DNA from: JALYZC01 sp963725645
GTDB lineage: Bacteria; Actinomycetota; Thermoleophilia; Solirubrobacterales; Solirubrobacteraceae
Length of the DNA: 64,000 nt
Direction: 5' to 3'
NCBI GenBank assembly: GCA_963725645.1
Contig: CAVRZD010000006.1
Span: forward strand, 1,736,001 to 1,800,000
Positions within the stretch are counted from its first letter, which is position 1. Each line of letters opens with the position of its first letter. Positions 1 through 8,246 of this stretch are shown here, in pieces. A program made the position numbers and the translations under genes. The notes under the pieces were generated by a model. The model did no database searches. It saw nothing but the letters and a program-made list of their open reading frames with translations, and had not been told where the DNA came from.

Positions 1-506
1 GCCAGCTCCTCGCCATCGTCGACGAAGATCGCGCACTGCGGGTTGCCGATCGAGACGTGCTGGAAGTCCCACTCCCGCCCGCCGGCGCTCAGCCGGCCGG
101 CACCGCCGTCGTCGCCGGTCGGGAAGTCGGCCGAGCGCAGGCTCGCGCGGCCCATGTCGACCGTGCACGTGGTCGGCCCGGTGATCGTGGGGCGGATCTC
201 GCCGGCCGCGGTCTGGATCGAGAACGTCTCGGCGTCGGTCCACCCCGCCCGGCGCAGGTAGAGGATCGCCTCGCGCGCCCCGTTGCCGGACAGCTCGGCC
301 TCGGAGCCGTCGGGGTTGAAGATGCGCAGGCCGGCGACGAAGCCCGGCTCGTCGGGCTCGGAGAGCAGCAGCACTCCGTCGGAGCCGACGCCCGTGTGCA
401 CGTCGCACAGGCGTCGCACGCGACCGGCCGTGAGCGGCCAGGGCAGCTCGACCGCCTCCACGATGAGGTAGTCGTTGCCCAGGGCCTGCCATTTCTCGAA
501 GCGCAT
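1..506 (-). CDS. dapF: Diaminopimelate epimerase-like protein, 3' end outside window
   Basis: Converts LL- to meso-diaminopimelate in lysine and peptidoglycan biosynthesis. About 168 N-terminal residues are visible, starting at ATG 504-506 with the typical family opening MRFEKWQALGNDY. CDVHTGVGSDGVLLL and NPDGSEAEL-SGNGAR follow. The residue expected to be the first catalytic cysteine (Cys73 in E. coli, in CGNGxR) is serine here (Ser73, codon 288-290), and the second cysteine often found in that segment is glutamate. The C-terminal half with the partner cysteine is not in the window. Family membership is clear. Epimerase activity is less certain because of the substitution. dapA and dapB lie further along on the same strand. 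Confidence 0.85.
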   Translation of the reverse strand, partial: MRFEKWQALGNDYLIVEAVELPWPLTAGRVRRLCDVHTGVGSDGVLLLSEPDEPGFVAGLRIFNPDGSEAELSGNGAREAILYLRRAGWTDAETFSIQTAAGEIRPTITGPTTCTVDMGRASLRSADFPTGDDGGAGRLSAGGREWDFQHVSIGNPQCAIFVDDGEEL

Positions 507-547
507 CGCGGGCGGGAGTATCGCGCCCGCGTGTAATCGTTGGCGGC

Positions 548-1087
548 GTGGGCACGCCCGACTCCCCCCTCGACGCCTGGCTGCCGGACCCGCACGCGCG
601 CACCCGGCACGTCCGTTCCAGCCCCGCGCCGCCGGAGCAGCTGTGGGTGGCGGCCGAGGGCGTGCGCGTCCTCGACACGGCCACGCTGCGGCCGCTGATC
701 ATGCTGCGCTTCGGCGGCGACGCGCCCTCGGTCGACACCACCTTCCGCGAGCTGTTCCGCCGCCCGCCGTTCGTGCTCCTCGACGAGGGCGAGCGCTGGT
801 CGGCCTCGGGGGTGGCGGGACGGCTGTGGGCGGGCCGCGGCGGCCTCGCGCACCTCGGCGGGCCGGAGGACTACCGCGCGTGGGACGAGCCGGGCACCGC
901 GCGCGTCGCGGTGCTCACCTCCGTTCGCGCCCGCCCCGACGGCGGCTCGGAGATCGTGACCGAGACGCGCGTGCGCTGCCTGGACCGGAGCGCGCTGCGG
1001 CGCTTCCGCGCCTACTGGGCGGTCGTCGGGCCGTTCTCGCGATTCATCCGGATCGATCTGCTCGCGGCCGCGGTCCGACGAGCGTGA
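548..1087 (+). CDS. Hypothetical protein, possibly START/SRPBCC-like
   Basis: A 179-residue soluble protein starting at GTG 548, divergent from dapF with a 41-base gap. The centre contains a run of alternating hydrophobic strands and the C-terminus reads FRAYWAVVGPFSRFIRIDLL. That ending resembles small actinobacterial proteins that end in a Y-W-x-V-I-x-P-x-S helix and are often grouped with SRPBCC-like lipid or cofactor binders. No signal peptide or membrane segment is seen. The 3' end overlaps the 3' end of miaA by 44 bases in convergent orientation. Function is unknown and the fold suggestion is weak. Confidence 0.6.
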   Translation: MGTPDSPLDAWLPDPHARTRHVRSSPAPPEQLWVAAEGVRVLDTATLRPLIMLRFGGDAPSVDTTFRELFRRPPFVLLDEGERWSASGVAGRLWAGRGGLAHLGGPEDYRAWDEPGTARVAVLTSVRARPDGGSEIVTETRVRCLDRSALRRFRAYWAVVGPFSRFIRIDLLAAAVRRA

Positions 1088-1979
1088 GCACCTCGCCGGC
1101 GACGTCGGCCGCCTCGCGCCCCGTCACGTCGATCACGCGCACCCCGGCGAGCTTGCGCATCCACGTGAGCTGCCGGCGCGCGTAGCTGCGCGTGTGGCGC
1201 TTCATCGTCTCGACGTCGCCCGCCAGCAGCTCGGCGAAGCCCAGCGCCTTGCGCGCGGTCTCCGAGGCGCCGGCGGCGTGCGCCGCGCGCACCTCCTCGA
1301 GCGCGCCGGCCTGCACCATCGCGTCCACCCGCGCGTCGATGCGCGCGTAGAGCGCCTCACGCTCCATCACCAGGCCCGCCAGCAGCGTCGGGTGGCGCGT
1401 GTGCTCGGTCCACAGCTGCGAGCGCTCCGGCGGGGGCTCGAGCTCGCCGGCCTCCAGCAGCTCGAGCGCACGCACGATCCGCTGGCGGTCGTTGGGATCG
1501 ATCGCGCCGGCGGCCCACGGCGCGCGCCGCCGCAGGTCGGCGTGCAGGGCCTGCGCGCCGCGCGCGGAGAGCTCGGCCTCGAGGCGCTCGCGCACGCCCT
1601 CGGGCGGCGGCGGGCGCAGGTCGAGGTCGGCCAGCGCGGCGCGGAGGTAGAGGCCGGTCCCGCCCAGCACGATCGGCCGCCGGCCCGCCGCCAGCAGCCC
1701 GTCGATCTCGGCATGCGCGAGCTCGGCGTACTGCCCGGCGCTGAAGCGCGCGTCGACCGGCAGGAAGGACACGAGCCGGTGCTCCAGCAGGGCGCGCTCC
1801 CGCGGGCCGGCGACGCCCGTCAGCACCTCCAGCCCGCGGTACACCTGCAGCGCGTCCGCCGACACGGCGACCGGGTCCTCATCGCGCTCGGCGCGCAGGC
1901 GCGCGGCCAGCGCGATCGCCGCGTCGGTCTTGCCGACGCCCGTCGGGCCGAACAGCGCGATGACCTCTGGCGGAGGCAT
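1044..1979 (-). CDS. miaA: tRNA dimethylallyltransferase
   Basis: Transfers the dimethylallyl group to N6 of A37 in tRNAs that read codons starting with U. The 311-residue protein has the P-loop GPTGVGKT near the N-terminus, the SADALQVYRG substrate motif and the LGGTGLYLRA segment, followed by a C-terminal region ending in RRQLTWMRKL typical of MiaA. The start ATG at 1977-1979 fits the usual short N-terminus before the P-loop. The frame stays open far upstream but that extension is not MiaA-like. MiaB, which acts on the same nucleotide, is encoded at 6298-7632. The gene starts 22 bases from the divergent FIST gene. Confidence 0.95.
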   Translation of the reverse strand: MPPPEVIALFGPTGVGKTDAAIALAARLRAERDEDPVAVSADALQVYRGLEVLTGVAGPRERALLEHRLVSFLPVDARFSAGQYAELAHAEIDGLLAAGRRPIVLGGTGLYLRAALADLDLRPPPPEGVRERLEAELSARGAQALHADLRRRAPWAAGAIDPNDRQRIVRALELLEAGELEPPPERSQLWTEHTRHPTLLAGLVMEREALYARIDARVDAMVQAGALEEVRAAHAAGASETARKALGFAELLAGDVETMKRHTRSYARRQLTWMRKLAGVRVIDVTGREAADVAGEVLTLVGPRPRADRSG

Positions 1980-2001
1980 GCCGCGGAGTATCGTCACCGA
2001 C

Positions 2002-3166
2002 ATGGGGGTTCGCATCGGCTGTGGCCTCTCCACGGAGTCCGACGCGCGCGACGGTGCCGGCGAGGCGGCGCAGGCGGCCCTGCAGGCGCTCGACGGCGCA
2101 GCGGTGGACCTCGCGGTCGTGTTCGCCTCGGGCACCCATCTCGCGGCGCCGGAAGCGACGCTCGAGGCTGCGCACGACGCCCTGGCCCCACGGACGCTGA
2201 TCGGCTGCGGCGCCGGCGGCGTGCTCGGTGCGGCGCACGAGATCGAGGACGGCACCGCCGTGGCGGTATGGGCGGCCGCATCTCGACGGCGGGCGGGCGA
2301 CCCCCTTCCACGCCGAGACGGTCGAGGTGGACGAGGGCGTGGCGATCGCGGGCCTGCCCCAGCTCGACGGCGCGGCCGCCGCGATCCTGCTCGCCGACCC
2401 GTACAGCTTTCCCACCGACGCGCTGCTGCGCCAGCTCTCCCGGGACGCGCCCGGCGTGCCGGTGCTCGGAGGCCTTTCCAGCGCCCGCACGCTGGAGGGC
2501 GCCGGCGCCCTGTTCGCGGGCGAGACGGTCGCGAGCGAAGGCGCCGTGGGCGCCCGGCTGGACGGCCTGGACGTGATGCCGTGCGTGTCACAGGGCGCGG
2601 CGCCGGTCGGCCCTGAGCTGACGATCACCGCCGCGGACGGCCACGTGATCGAGGAGCTGGCGGGCGTGCCCGCGCTGCAGAAGCTGCGCGAGGTCATCGG
2701 CGAGCTGGAACCCGGCGAGCGCACGCTGGTGGCGCACGGCATGCTGCTCGGCATCGTCACCGCGGCCGGCAAGCCGGACTACGAGCGCGGCGACTTCCTC
2801 GTTCGCGGCATCCTCGGCGGCGACCCCGACACCGGTGCCGTCGCCGTCGGGGCGGCGGTCGAGCCCGGCCAGGTCGTGCGGTTGCACGCCCGCGACGCCG
2901 ACTCGGCGGACACCGACCTGCGCGAGGCGCTGGGCCTGCGAATGGCGGCGCTCGGCGGCGACCCGCCGGCCGGAGCGCTCGTGTTCACGTGCAACGGGCG
3001 CGGGCAGGACATGTTCGGCGCGCCCGACCACGACGCGGCGGCGCTGGACCGCGAGCTCCAGGGCGCGCCCGCGGCGGGCTTCTTCGCGGCCGGCGAGATC
3101 GGCCCCGTCGGCGGCGAGAGCTTCCTGCACGGCTTCACCGCCACTGTGGCAATCTTCCCGCCGTGA
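2002..3166 (+). CDS. FIST N/C domain sensor protein, frameshifted at about 2276
   Basis: FIST proteins are thought to bind small ligands as sensory modules. Two overlapping frames encode one protein of about 387 residues. The first runs from ATG 2002 through the FIST N start (MGVRIGCGLSTESD) to AVAVWAA. The second continues from HLDGGRATPF through FIST N and the FIST C domain to AGEIGPVGGESFLHGFTA. Removing one G near 2276 (GCGGCCGCATCT) joins them perfectly. The stop overlaps the GTG start of the next gene (GTGA). Either the gene is a fresh pseudogene or the base is a sequencing error; the intact remainder favours the latter. No output domain is attached. Confidence 0.8.
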
Positions 3167-3960
3167 ACGTCGCCGGGAGGACCGTGCTGCTCACCGGCGC
3201 GACGGGCGGGCTCGGCAACGCAATCGCCCGCGCACTCGGCGCCCGGGGCGCCAAGCTCATCCTCAGCGGCCGCCGCACCGACGTGCTCGAGCCGCTGGCC
3301 GAGGAGGTGGGCGGTCGGTCGATCGCCGCCGACCTGACCGACCGGGCGGCCGTGGAGCGGCTGGCGGCCGAGGCGGGTGACGTCGACATTCTGGTGCTCA
3401 ACGCGGGCCTCCCGGCCGACGGGCCGGTGCTCGAGTACACCGCCGACCAGGTGGATCGCGCGCTCGACGTCAACCTGCGGGCGCCGATGATCCTGGCGCG
3501 AACGCTCTCGGAGCCCATGGTGGCCCGCGGAGCGGGGCACATCGTCTTCATGTCATCGCTGGCCGGGAAGGTGGCGACGGGCAATTCCGCGATCTATGCG
3601 GCCACGAAGTTCGGGCTTCGCGGTTTTGCGTGGGGACTGCGTCAGGACCTGTGGGACACCGGCGTTGGGGTCTCGGTGATCAGTCCGGGCATCATCCGCG
3701 ACGCCGGGTTCTTCGCGGACGCCGGGATCGCGGCGCCTTTCGGGTCCGCGACGCGCACGGCCGGTGACGTCGGGAACGCGGTCGTGGCGGCGATCGAACG
3801 TGACCGCGCCGAGATCGTGGTCGGATCGGTGGGAGAGAAGGTCTGGGGCGCTCTCGGAGCGCTCACGCCGAGCACGCTCGCCTTCATCAACCGGCGGTTC
3901 GGGGGCAACGACGTGGCCGGCGCCCTGGGGGCGAGCGAGGCGCACCGCTCCAAGCGCTGA
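3163..3960 (+). CDS. Short-chain dehydrogenase/reductase (SDR)
   Basis: An NAD(P)-dependent oxidoreductase of 265 residues. GTG 3163 overlaps the stop of the FIST gene. The Rossmann glycine motif TGATGGLGNA lies near the N-terminus. The NAG motif is VLNAGLP, and the catalytic Ser and Tyr-x-x-x-Lys appear in SSLAGK and YAATK. The C-terminal part resembles the broad classical SDR group, so the substrate cannot be assigned. Translational coupling to the FIST protein suggests they are made together. It converges on the MscS gene with a 13-base gap. Confidence 0.88.
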   Translation: MNVAGRTVLLTGATGGLGNAIARALGARGAKLILSGRRTDVLEPLAEEVGGRSIAADLTDRAAVERLAAEAGDVDILVLNAGLPADGPVLEYTADQVDRALDVNLRAPMILARTLSEPMVARGAGHIVFMSSLAGKVATGNSAIYAATKFGLRGFAWGLRQDLWDTGVGVSVISPGIIRDAGFFADAGIAAPFGSATRTAGDVGNAVVAAIERDRAEIVVGSVGEKVWGALGALTPSTLAFINRRFGGNDVAGALGASEAHRSKR

Positions 3961-3973
3961 GTCGACGGCTCGC

Positions 3974-4954
3974 TCAGGCGATCGGCGAGTCGCCGGGGGC
4001 ACCGTTGGCGCCATTCGCGCCGTTCGCGGCGTCGCGTGCGATCCCGCCGACCGCCGAGAGGATCTCGTTGGCGAGCTTGGGCCCCTCCGCGGCCTGCTGT
4101 GGGGTCGCCTCGATCCGCACGACGATCTCGTCCCCGTCGAGCTCCTCGAGCACGATCCTCGGATCGGACCGCGTGGGCACGGTGACCGCCTCCTCGAGCA
4201 GGGCCTGCACGTCGCTGGGGCGAACGTCGGCGGGGAGGCGCGCGCGCAGGTCCACCCCCTCGGGCTCGCGCAGGGGGATCACCGCCATCGAGAGCACCAC
4301 GCTGTTGGGCACCATGATCGAGTCGTCGCCGCTGGCCAGCGTCAGGTACAGCAGGCCGAGCGAGCTGACCACCCCCTCGACCTGGCCGCCCACGGGGCCG
4401 CCCTTGAGACGAACCCGGTCCCCGACCCGGAAGGGCCGGGCGCTGAGGAGGACCGTCCCGGCGAACACGTTCCCCAGCGTCTGCTGAGCGGCGAGACCGA
4501 GGACCACCGCGGTCACGGCACCGCCGAGGGCAAGCGTCGTCGGGTCCAGGCCGGCGACATGGAGGGCGACGATCAGCGCGATGCCGATCGTGAGCAGGCG
4601 CAGCAGGAAGCCGACGGTGCCCGCGGTGGCCGGATCCATCCGCCGGAACAGCGCCGGGCCGACCGAGCGGCCCACGTCGCGGGCGAACGCCCAGCCGAGG
4701 ATCACCAGCGCGATCACCGTGATGATCCGCACCGGGAAGTCGAAGTCCGACCCGAAGATCTCCTGGCGGTAGGAGTAGACGACGAGGATCCCGGCCAGCG
4801 CGGGCAGCAGCACGGCGGCCTGCCGCCGCGCGCGCCGCGCCGACCGCTCGCCGATCTGCCGCGACAGCCCGACCTCCTCCCACGAGTGGCTGCGGGTCCT
4901 GAACATGTCGCGCATCTGGGCGCTTCTGTCGCGCTTGGAGGCCATAGGAGTCAT
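3974..4954 (-). CDS. Small-conductance mechanosensitive channel (MscS family)
   Basis: An inner-membrane channel expected to open under membrane tension. The 326-residue protein has about three transmembrane segments (around PALAGILVVYSY, ITVIALVILGWAF and LLRLLTIGIALIVAL). The pore-lining helix LALGGAVTAVVLGLAAQQT and the MscS beta domain follow (FRVGDRVRLKG, MVPNSVVLSMAVI). The C-terminus ends in a short Asn/Gly/Ala repeat (NGANGANGAPG). ATG 4954 is chosen; ATG 4945 is an alternative three codons downstream and neither has a strong ribosome site. An upstream TTG at 4963 is less likely. Confidence 0.9.
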   Translation of the reverse strand: MTPMASKRDRSAQMRDMFRTRSHSWEEVGLSRQIGERSARRARRQAAVLLPALAGILVVYSYRQEIFGSDFDFPVRIITVIALVILGWAFARDVGRSVGPALFRRMDPATAGTVGFLLRLLTIGIALIVALHVAGLDPTTLALGGAVTAVVLGLAAQQTLGNVFAGTVLLSARPFRVGDRVRLKGGPVGGQVEGVVSSLGLLYLTLASGDDSIMVPNSVVLSMAVIPLREPEGVDLRARLPADVRPSDVQALLEEAVTVPTRSDPRIVLEELDGDEIVVRIEATPQQAAEGPKLANEILSAVGGIARDAANGANGANGAPGDSPIA

Positions 4955-5030
4955 TGATAGCAACGCCGGAGCCCGCCGCGCGTTTCACCCCGGCCACCTG
5001 TGAGAGCGCGCACACACGCCCGACCGGCGA

Positions 5031-6074
5031 CTAGAACAGCGTCGCCTGGCGCCTGCGGAGCGGTGGAGGCCTCCCCGTTCGAGCCTCCTCTCCCCCGTCC
5101 TCGAACGAACGGATCAGGCGGCCGACCCGATCGGGCGACGAGGGGTCGCGTGGGTGCCGGCGCACCAGCGCCTGGAGCCGCCGACGCTCCTCCGGCACGG
5201 CGTAGGCGCCGCGGCGGTACAGCTCCTCGTAGCGCGGAACGAGGTCCGGGCGCTGCGAGCGGAGCCAGTCGAACCAGATCTCCCGCACCTCGCCGCGGAG
5301 GTGCAGGGCCACGCCGCCGATGCCCGTGGCGCCCGCCTCGGTCGCCAGTTCGAGGATCGGCTCGACCTGCTCGGGCGCGTCGTTTATCCCCGGCATCAGC
5401 GGCGCGATCAGCACGCCGGTCGGGATTCCCGCGCGGTTGAGCTCGGCGACAGCCTCGAGGCGCTTGCGCGGATGCGGCGTGTGCGGCTCGGTCGCGCGCC
5501 AGGCCTTCTCGTCGAGCGTCGGGACCGACAGGTTCGCGGTGAAGCCCACCTGCTCGGCGAGCTCGCGCATCAGATCGAGGTCGCGGAGCAGCAGCGGCGA
5601 CTTGGTCAGCACCGAACACGGCGTGTCGGCGTCGCGCAGCGCCTCCCAGATGCCCGGCATGAGCCGGTACCGGCTCTCCGCCCACTGGTAGGGATCGGTG
5701 TTCGTCCCCAGCGCCACGTGCTCGCGCTTCCACGACGGCCGCGCCAGCTCGGCCCGCAGCACCTCCGGCACGTTGACCTTGACGACGATCTCGCGCTCGA
5801 AGTCCCGGCGGGCGTTGAAGTCGAGGTAGGTGTGGGTGGGGCGAGCAAAACAGAAGGCGCACGAATGAGTGCAACCCCTATATGGATTGATCGTGAAGCG
5901 GAACGGCAGCTGCGACTGCTTCGGCACGCGGTTGAGCGCGCTCCGTGCCACGACCTCGTAGAACCGCGTGTCGAGCGCCTCGGGCGCGTCGAACGTCCGG
6001 ACGACGGCTTCGTCGCGGTATCCGGGCAGACGGCGGGCCGCATCGGCTTCGGTCGAGAGGGAGTCCCAGCGCAC
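5031..6074 (-). CDS. Radical SAM protein, Rv2578c family
   Basis: A 347-residue radical SAM enzyme related to the spore photoproduct lyase-like Rv2578c group found in actinobacteria. The [4Fe-4S] cysteines are Cys68, Cys72 and Cys75 in the CX3CX2C motif RGCTHSCAFCFARPTHTY. Further family blocks are GTNTDPYQWAE, SVLTKSPLLLRDLDL and PLMPGIND. The reaction is not established for this family, so no substrate is given. It is transcribed after miaB but is separated from it by about 220 bases containing two hairpins, so it probably has its own promoter. Confidence 0.9.
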   Translation of the reverse strand: MRWDSLSTEADAARRLPGYRDEAVVRTFDAPEALDTRFYEVVARSALNRVPKQSQLPFRFTINPYRGCTHSCAFCFARPTHTYLDFNARRDFEREIVVKVNVPEVLRAELARPSWKREHVALGTNTDPYQWAESRYRLMPGIWEALRDADTPCSVLTKSPLLLRDLDLMRELAEQVGFTANLSVPTLDEKAWRATEPHTPHPRKRLEAVAELNRAGIPTGVLIAPLMPGINDAPEQVEPILELATEAGATGIGGVALHLRGEVREIWFDWLRSQRPDLVPRYEELYRRGAYAVPEERRRLQALVRRHPRDPSSPDRVGRLIRSFEDGGEEARTGRPPPLRRRQATLF

Positions 6075-6118
6075 GAACGTATGTTCGCATACCTCCCGGA
6101 CCGATCACGAAATGCAGA

Positions 6119-6146
6119 AGGGCGGCCAAATCCCTCCGGCCGCCCT
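6119..6146 (-). terminator. GC-rich hairpin downstream of miaB
   Basis: A perfect 9-bp stem, AGGGCGGCC paired with GGCCGCCCT, surrounds a 10-base loop. It lies in the gap after the miaB stop and before the radical SAM gene, both on the minus strand. It has no clear T tract, as is common for high-GC terminators, so the assignment rests on the stem and position. Confidence 0.5.
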
Positions 6147-6206
6147 CCCAGCCTTCCTTGACGATCCGTCGTCCGGGCGGAGCGCCAACGGGCATCGTGC
6201 CCAGCA

Positions 6207-6226
6207 CTCCGCTCCAACAAGCGGAG
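6207..6226 (-). terminator. Second short hairpin downstream of miaB
   Basis: A 7-bp inverted repeat, CTCCGCT and AGCGGAG, with a 6-base loop. It lies between the miaB stop and the stronger hairpin at 6119-6146. It may help end the miaB transcript. Weak evidence. Confidence 0.3.
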
Positions 6227-6297
6227 CTTCACTGACCGCCCAGGTTGGCGCAATCGAACAAACGTCGAATTCCCTGGACACCGCGCCCAAATGGGCG

Positions 6298-7632
6298 CTA
6301 GGCGGGCTCGCCCGCGCGGGCGAGCAGGCGCTCCTCGCCCGCCAGGGTCTGGCTCGTCGCCTCGACCACATCGACCGGGACGATCTCGCCCGACCGTGCC
6401 AGGCCGGTGAAGTTCACGACCTTGTTGTGCCGCGTGCGTCCGCGCAGCCGCGTGGGATCGGTGCGCGACGGGCCCTCGACGAGCACGTCGAGCGTGCGAC
6501 CCACGAAGCGCTGGGCCCGGTCCCGCGCCCGGCGCTGCACGGCCTCGACAAGCCGCTCCATCCGCTCGACGGCGACGTCGTGCGGCACCCGCTCGGAGAA
6601 GTCGGCCGCCTCGGTGCCACGCCGGGGCGAGTAGATGAACGTGAAGGCGCCGTCGTAGCCGACCTCCTCGACGACCTCGAGCGTGGCGGCGAAGTCGGCC
6701 TCGGTCTCCCCGGGGAAGCCGACGATGATGTCGGTCGTCAGCGCGCAGTCGGGAACGTGCTCGCGCAGCATCCCGACCTTCGCCAGGTAGCGGTCCCGGT
6801 CGTAGGTGCGCCGCATCGCCTTCAGGACGCGCGACGAGCCCGACTGCAGGGGCAGGTGGACGTGCTCGCACACCGCGTCGCACTCGGCGTGCGCCCGGGC
6901 GACGTCCTCGCGGATGTCCTTCGGGTGCGGGCTCGTGTAGCGGATGCGGTCGATGCCCTCGACGCCGTCGATCGCCCGCAGCAGCCCGGCGAACGTCCAC
7001 CGCTCGTGGCCGCGGCGGCCGAGGTCGCGGCCGTAGGAGTTGACGTTCTGGCCCAGCAGGGTGACCTCGCGCACGCCGTCGGCGGCCATGCGCTCGACCT
7101 CGCCCACCAGCTCCCCGGCCGGCCGCGACACCTCGCGGCCGCGGGTCGAGGGGACGATGCAGTAGGCGCAGGCGCAGTTGCAGCCCACGCTGATCTGCAG
7201 CCAGGCCTGGAAGTCCCGTGCGCGCTTCTCGGGCAGATGCCCCGTGAAGCCCTCGAACTCGAAGAAGCCCTGGGCGGTGAGCGAGTCCGACGTGAGGAAC
7301 TCGGCCAGCTTGTGGACCTGCCCGGGACCGAACGCGACGTCGACGAACGGGAATCGGCGGAAGACCTCGTCCTTGACCGACTGCGCCCAGCAGCCCCCGA
7401 CGCCGACGATCGCGTCGGGACGCTCGCGCTTGATCCGCTTGGCCTCCCCGAGGTGCGCGACGAAGCGATCGTCGGCCTTCTCGCGGATCGAGCAGGTGTT
7501 GAAGAGGATGACGTCGGCCTCGCCGCGCGCGCCCGCCTCCTCGTAGCCGAGCGACTCCAGCATGCCCTTCATGTGCTCGGAGTCGTGCTCGTTCATCTGG
7601 CAGCCGAACGTGGTCACGTGGTAGCGCGGCAT
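6298..7632 (-). CDS. miaB: tRNA-2-methylthio-N6-dimethylallyladenosine synthase
   Basis: Adds the 2-methylthio group to A37 of tRNA after MiaA has prenylated it. The 444-residue protein has the three UPF0004 cysteines (TFGCQMN, FNTCSIRE, VGGCWAQ) for the auxiliary cluster. The radical SAM CX3CX2C is in GCNCACAYCIVPSTRG, with LLGQNVNSYG, HLPLQSGS and DIIVGFPGET blocks, and a C-terminal TRAM domain around FVGRTLDVLVEGPS. ATG 7632 places the first cysteine motif at the usual distance; upstream in-frame sequence is not family-like. The divergent GNAT gene starts 24 bases away. Confidence 0.96.
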   Translation of the reverse strand: MPRYHVTTFGCQMNEHDSEHMKGMLESLGYEEAGARGEADVILFNTCSIREKADDRFVAHLGEAKRIKRERPDAIVGVGGCWAQSVKDEVFRRFPFVDVAFGPGQVHKLAEFLTSDSLTAQGFFEFEGFTGHLPEKRARDFQAWLQISVGCNCACAYCIVPSTRGREVSRPAGELVGEVERMAADGVREVTLLGQNVNSYGRDLGRRGHERWTFAGLLRAIDGVEGIDRIRYTSPHPKDIREDVARAHAECDAVCEHVHLPLQSGSSRVLKAMRRTYDRDRYLAKVGMLREHVPDCALTTDIIVGFPGETEADFAATLEVVEEVGYDGAFTFIYSPRRGTEAADFSERVPHDVAVERMERLVEAVQRRARDRAQRFVGRTLDVLVEGPSRTDPTRLRGRTRHNKVVNFTGLARSGEIVPVDVVEATSQTLAGEERLLARAGEPA

Positions 7633-7655
7633 CGGCTGAAGGGTACTGTCCGTCC

Positions 7656-8246
7656 ATGCCGCCCCTCCCCCTCCCCGACCCGCCGCTGAGCGACGGCGAC
7701 ATCGCCCTGCGGGAGAAGGCCGAGGCCGACGTTCCGGCGCTGGTGGCGGCCGTACAGGACCCGCTGATCCCACGCTACACGCGCGTGCCCTCGCCCTACG
7801 GCGAGCGCGAGGCCCGGGAGTTCCTGGTCGAGCAGCGCCGCCGACGCGAGGAGGGCGTCGAGCTCGCGCTGCTCGTCGTCGACGCCGACACCGACGCTCT
7901 GCTCGGGTCCGTCGGCGCGCGCGTCGACGCCGACAACGCGCGCGCCGAGATCGGCTACTGGGTGGCGCGCGAGGCGCGCGGGTGCGGCGTCGCGTCGCGC
8001 GCCGTCGTGCTCCTGGGCGAGTGGCTGTTCGCGGCGCTCGGACTGGCCCGGCTGCAGATCCACACCGAGACCGAGAACGTCGCCTCCCAGCGCGTTGCGG
8101 AGCGCGCCGGCTTCGCCCGCGAGGGCGTGCTGCGCTCCTACGAGCTGATCAAGGGGCGGCCGATCGACGTGGTGATGTTCGCCGCGCTGCCGGGCGACCT
8201 GCTCACTTCGCGTACTCGGTCGAGCGCGACTCGCGGATCACCGTGA
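7656..8246 (+). CDS. GNAT-family N-acetyltransferase, RimJ/RimL type
   Basis: A 196-residue acetyltransferase that uses acetyl-CoA. The core strand and acetyl-CoA binding region are recognisable: AEIGYWVAREARGCGVASRAV carries the loop equivalent to Q/RxxGxG/A, followed by the RimJ/RimL signature LQIHTETENVASQRVAERAGF. The substrate could be the N-terminus of a ribosomal protein or a small amine and cannot be read from sequence. Its last 44 bases overlap the 3' end of rny in convergent orientation, so the final 14 residues (LTSRTRSSATRGSP) are probably unstructured read-through sequence. Confidence 0.88.
   Translation: MPPLPLPDPPLSDGDIALREKAEADVPALVAAVQDPLIPRYTRVPSPYGEREAREFLVEQRRRREEGVELALLVVDADTDALLGSVGARVDADNARAEIGYWVAREARGCGVASRAVVLLGEWLFAALGLARLQIHTETENVASQRVAERAGFAREGVLRSYELIKGRPIDVVMFAALPGDLLTSRTRSSATRGSP

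Noticed and set aside
89..853. Long minus-strand and plus-strand frames opposite dapF and the 548-1087 gene
   Set aside because: They are Arg/Ala/Pro-rich shadow frames of real genes, as expected at this GC content; no family sequence is seen.
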